Shown here: positions 17,753 to 18,479 of the stretch, piece after piece | Layout: every line of letters begins with the position of its first letter | Numbering within the stretch: position 1 is the first letter of the stretch | Source of the DNA: Neptuniibacter sp. | GTDB lineage: Bacteria; Pseudomonadota; Gammaproteobacteria; Pseudomonadales; Balneatricaceae | Length of the DNA stretch: 18,479 nucleotides | Assembly: GCA_030149405.1 (NCBI GenBank) | Contig: JASBRM010000153.1 | Span: 1 to 18,479, forward strand | Direction of reading: 5' to 3' | Notes under the pieces: model-generated | What the model was told of the DNA's origin: nothing | What the model saw: only the letters and a program-made list of their open reading frames with translations | The model's database searches: none | Translations under genes and position numbers: made by a program

Positions 17753-18479
17753 ATGAAAATCTCATCCATTACTCGTTTAGCCAGCCTGTTATTAGTTTTT
17801 ATCGTTCTGATGCTTGCTGCTGCAATCTTCTGGTCACTCGAAAGGTTAGATGATGCATTCAAAATAAAGGATGAATATCATGGTTTTGAAAAAGAGCTCT
17901 ATATAACCCTTGAGAAGCCAGTTACACATTATCTCATGTCAGGTGACGCCACCCTACTCACACTCATTGATAAGAATATCGAACAGCTAAAAGAATCCAG
18001 TCAAAACAAGTTACCGGTTGAGATCCAGCAAGAAGTAATCAGCAAGCTGGAAAGCATAAAGAGCAAAACCCTGCCTCAACTCAGAGCAGCAGGCAAACTA
18101 GCGCAACCTGAAGTACTGCTGATTCAGAACGAGCGAGAATTGAACGATGCAGTATCCTCTGTTCGAGAGTACGCTTTGAAAGCTGCCAGCAACCAGTCTT
18201 TTCTTCAACAACAATACCTCAGCGTCCTCATCGAGATTCAAACAAATGCTGTTTCACTCAGCCACAACCGCCAGAGCTTCTTCCAGAAAGGCAATCAGGA
18301 AAATTACGAGCAAATCAATTATCACCTGATAGCCCTTCAGGAACTCGCCTCAAAACTCCAAGCCATTACCCCCCTTGGAATATATAAAGAGAGTAACGAT
18401 GAAGACGATTTGAGTGCATTACTTGGCCTTGCATCAGATGAAGAAGCCGAAAGGGAAGAAATAGGCGAAGAACCTATCA
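17753..18479 (+). CDS. Membrane-anchored helical sensor protein, N-terminal part (possibly methyl-accepting chemotaxis protein; runs off right edge)
   Basis: An open frame of 242 complete codons continues past the right edge. It starts at ATG 17753 with AAGG about 7 nt upstream. The N-terminus is a short basic stretch then a membrane helix (residues about 7-28, SLLLVFIVLMLAAAIFW), followed by an almost wholly alpha-helical region rich in Gln, Glu, Lys and Leu (about 30-205) and then a very acidic segment (about 214-240). A single N-terminal helix followed by a long helical extracytoplasmic bundle is typical of chemoreceptors and some histidine kinases; the second membrane helix, HAMP and signalling domains would be outside the window. 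The family is not recognised with certainty. It is divergent from carA, in the place where dapB lies in pseudomonads. Confidence 0.7.
   Translation, partial: MKISSITRLASLLLVFIVLMLAAAIFWSLERLDDAFKIKDEYHGFEKELYITLEKPVTHYLMSGDATLLTLIDKNIEQLKESSQNKLPVEIQQEVISKLESIKSKTLPQLRAAGKLAQPEVLLIQNERELNDAVSSVREYALKAASNQSFLQQQYLSVLIEIQTNAVSLSHNRQSFFQKGNQENYEQINYHLIALQELASKLQAITPLGIYKESNDEDDLSALLGLASDEEAEREEIGEEPI

Overview
The window is core chromosome from a gammaproteobacterium. Gene order and protein sequences resemble the Pseudomonas/Oceanospirillales side of the class, probably a marine Oceanospirillales-type organism; that placement is inference from remembered synteny and protein similarity. Almost everything is on the minus strand. 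Read in transcription order from the right, the genes are carA, carB, greA, (yhbY on the plus strand), rlmE, ftsH, folP, glmM, tpiA, secG, tRNA-Leu(GAG), initiator tRNA-Met, rimP, nusA, infB, rbfA and a truB cut by the left edge. This is the order I know from Pseudomonas, except at the right end: there carA normally follows dapB, but here carA stands divergent to a plus-strand gene for a membrane-anchored helical sensor (partial, cut by the right edge).

Layout. Positions 1-5300 hold the translation/transcription-factor operon rimP-nusA-infB-rbfA-truB (ribosome maturation, transcription elongation/termination, initiation factor 2, 30S maturation, tRNA pseudouridylation). Positions 5301-5887 hold two intact tRNA genes, a decayed partial copy of the initiator tRNA and two terminators that separate the tRNAs from rimP. 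Positions 5888-9297 hold secG, tpiA, glmM and folP (secretion, glycolysis, cell-wall precursor, folate). Positions 9361-12056 hold ftsH and rlmE. The plus-strand yhbY (12190-12492) is divergent from rlmE and converges on greA, with a shared bidirectional terminator. Positions 12549-17461 hold greA-carB-carA (carbamoyl phosphate synthesis for pyrimidines and arginine, plus a transcript-cleavage factor).

All protein genes look intact with their key residues present. Six starts are non-AUG: truB, rimP, rlmE and greA use GTG; carA uses TTG; ftsH probably uses TTG. I found no phage, insertion sequence, CRISPR or defence system. The most interesting signals are non-coding: a near-consensus promoter followed by a strong intrinsic terminator inside the carAB leader (candidate attenuator), the initiator-tRNA remnant, the terminators upstream of rimP, a terminator immediately in front of folP, and an inverted repeat covering the only Shine-Dalgarno-like site of yhbY.
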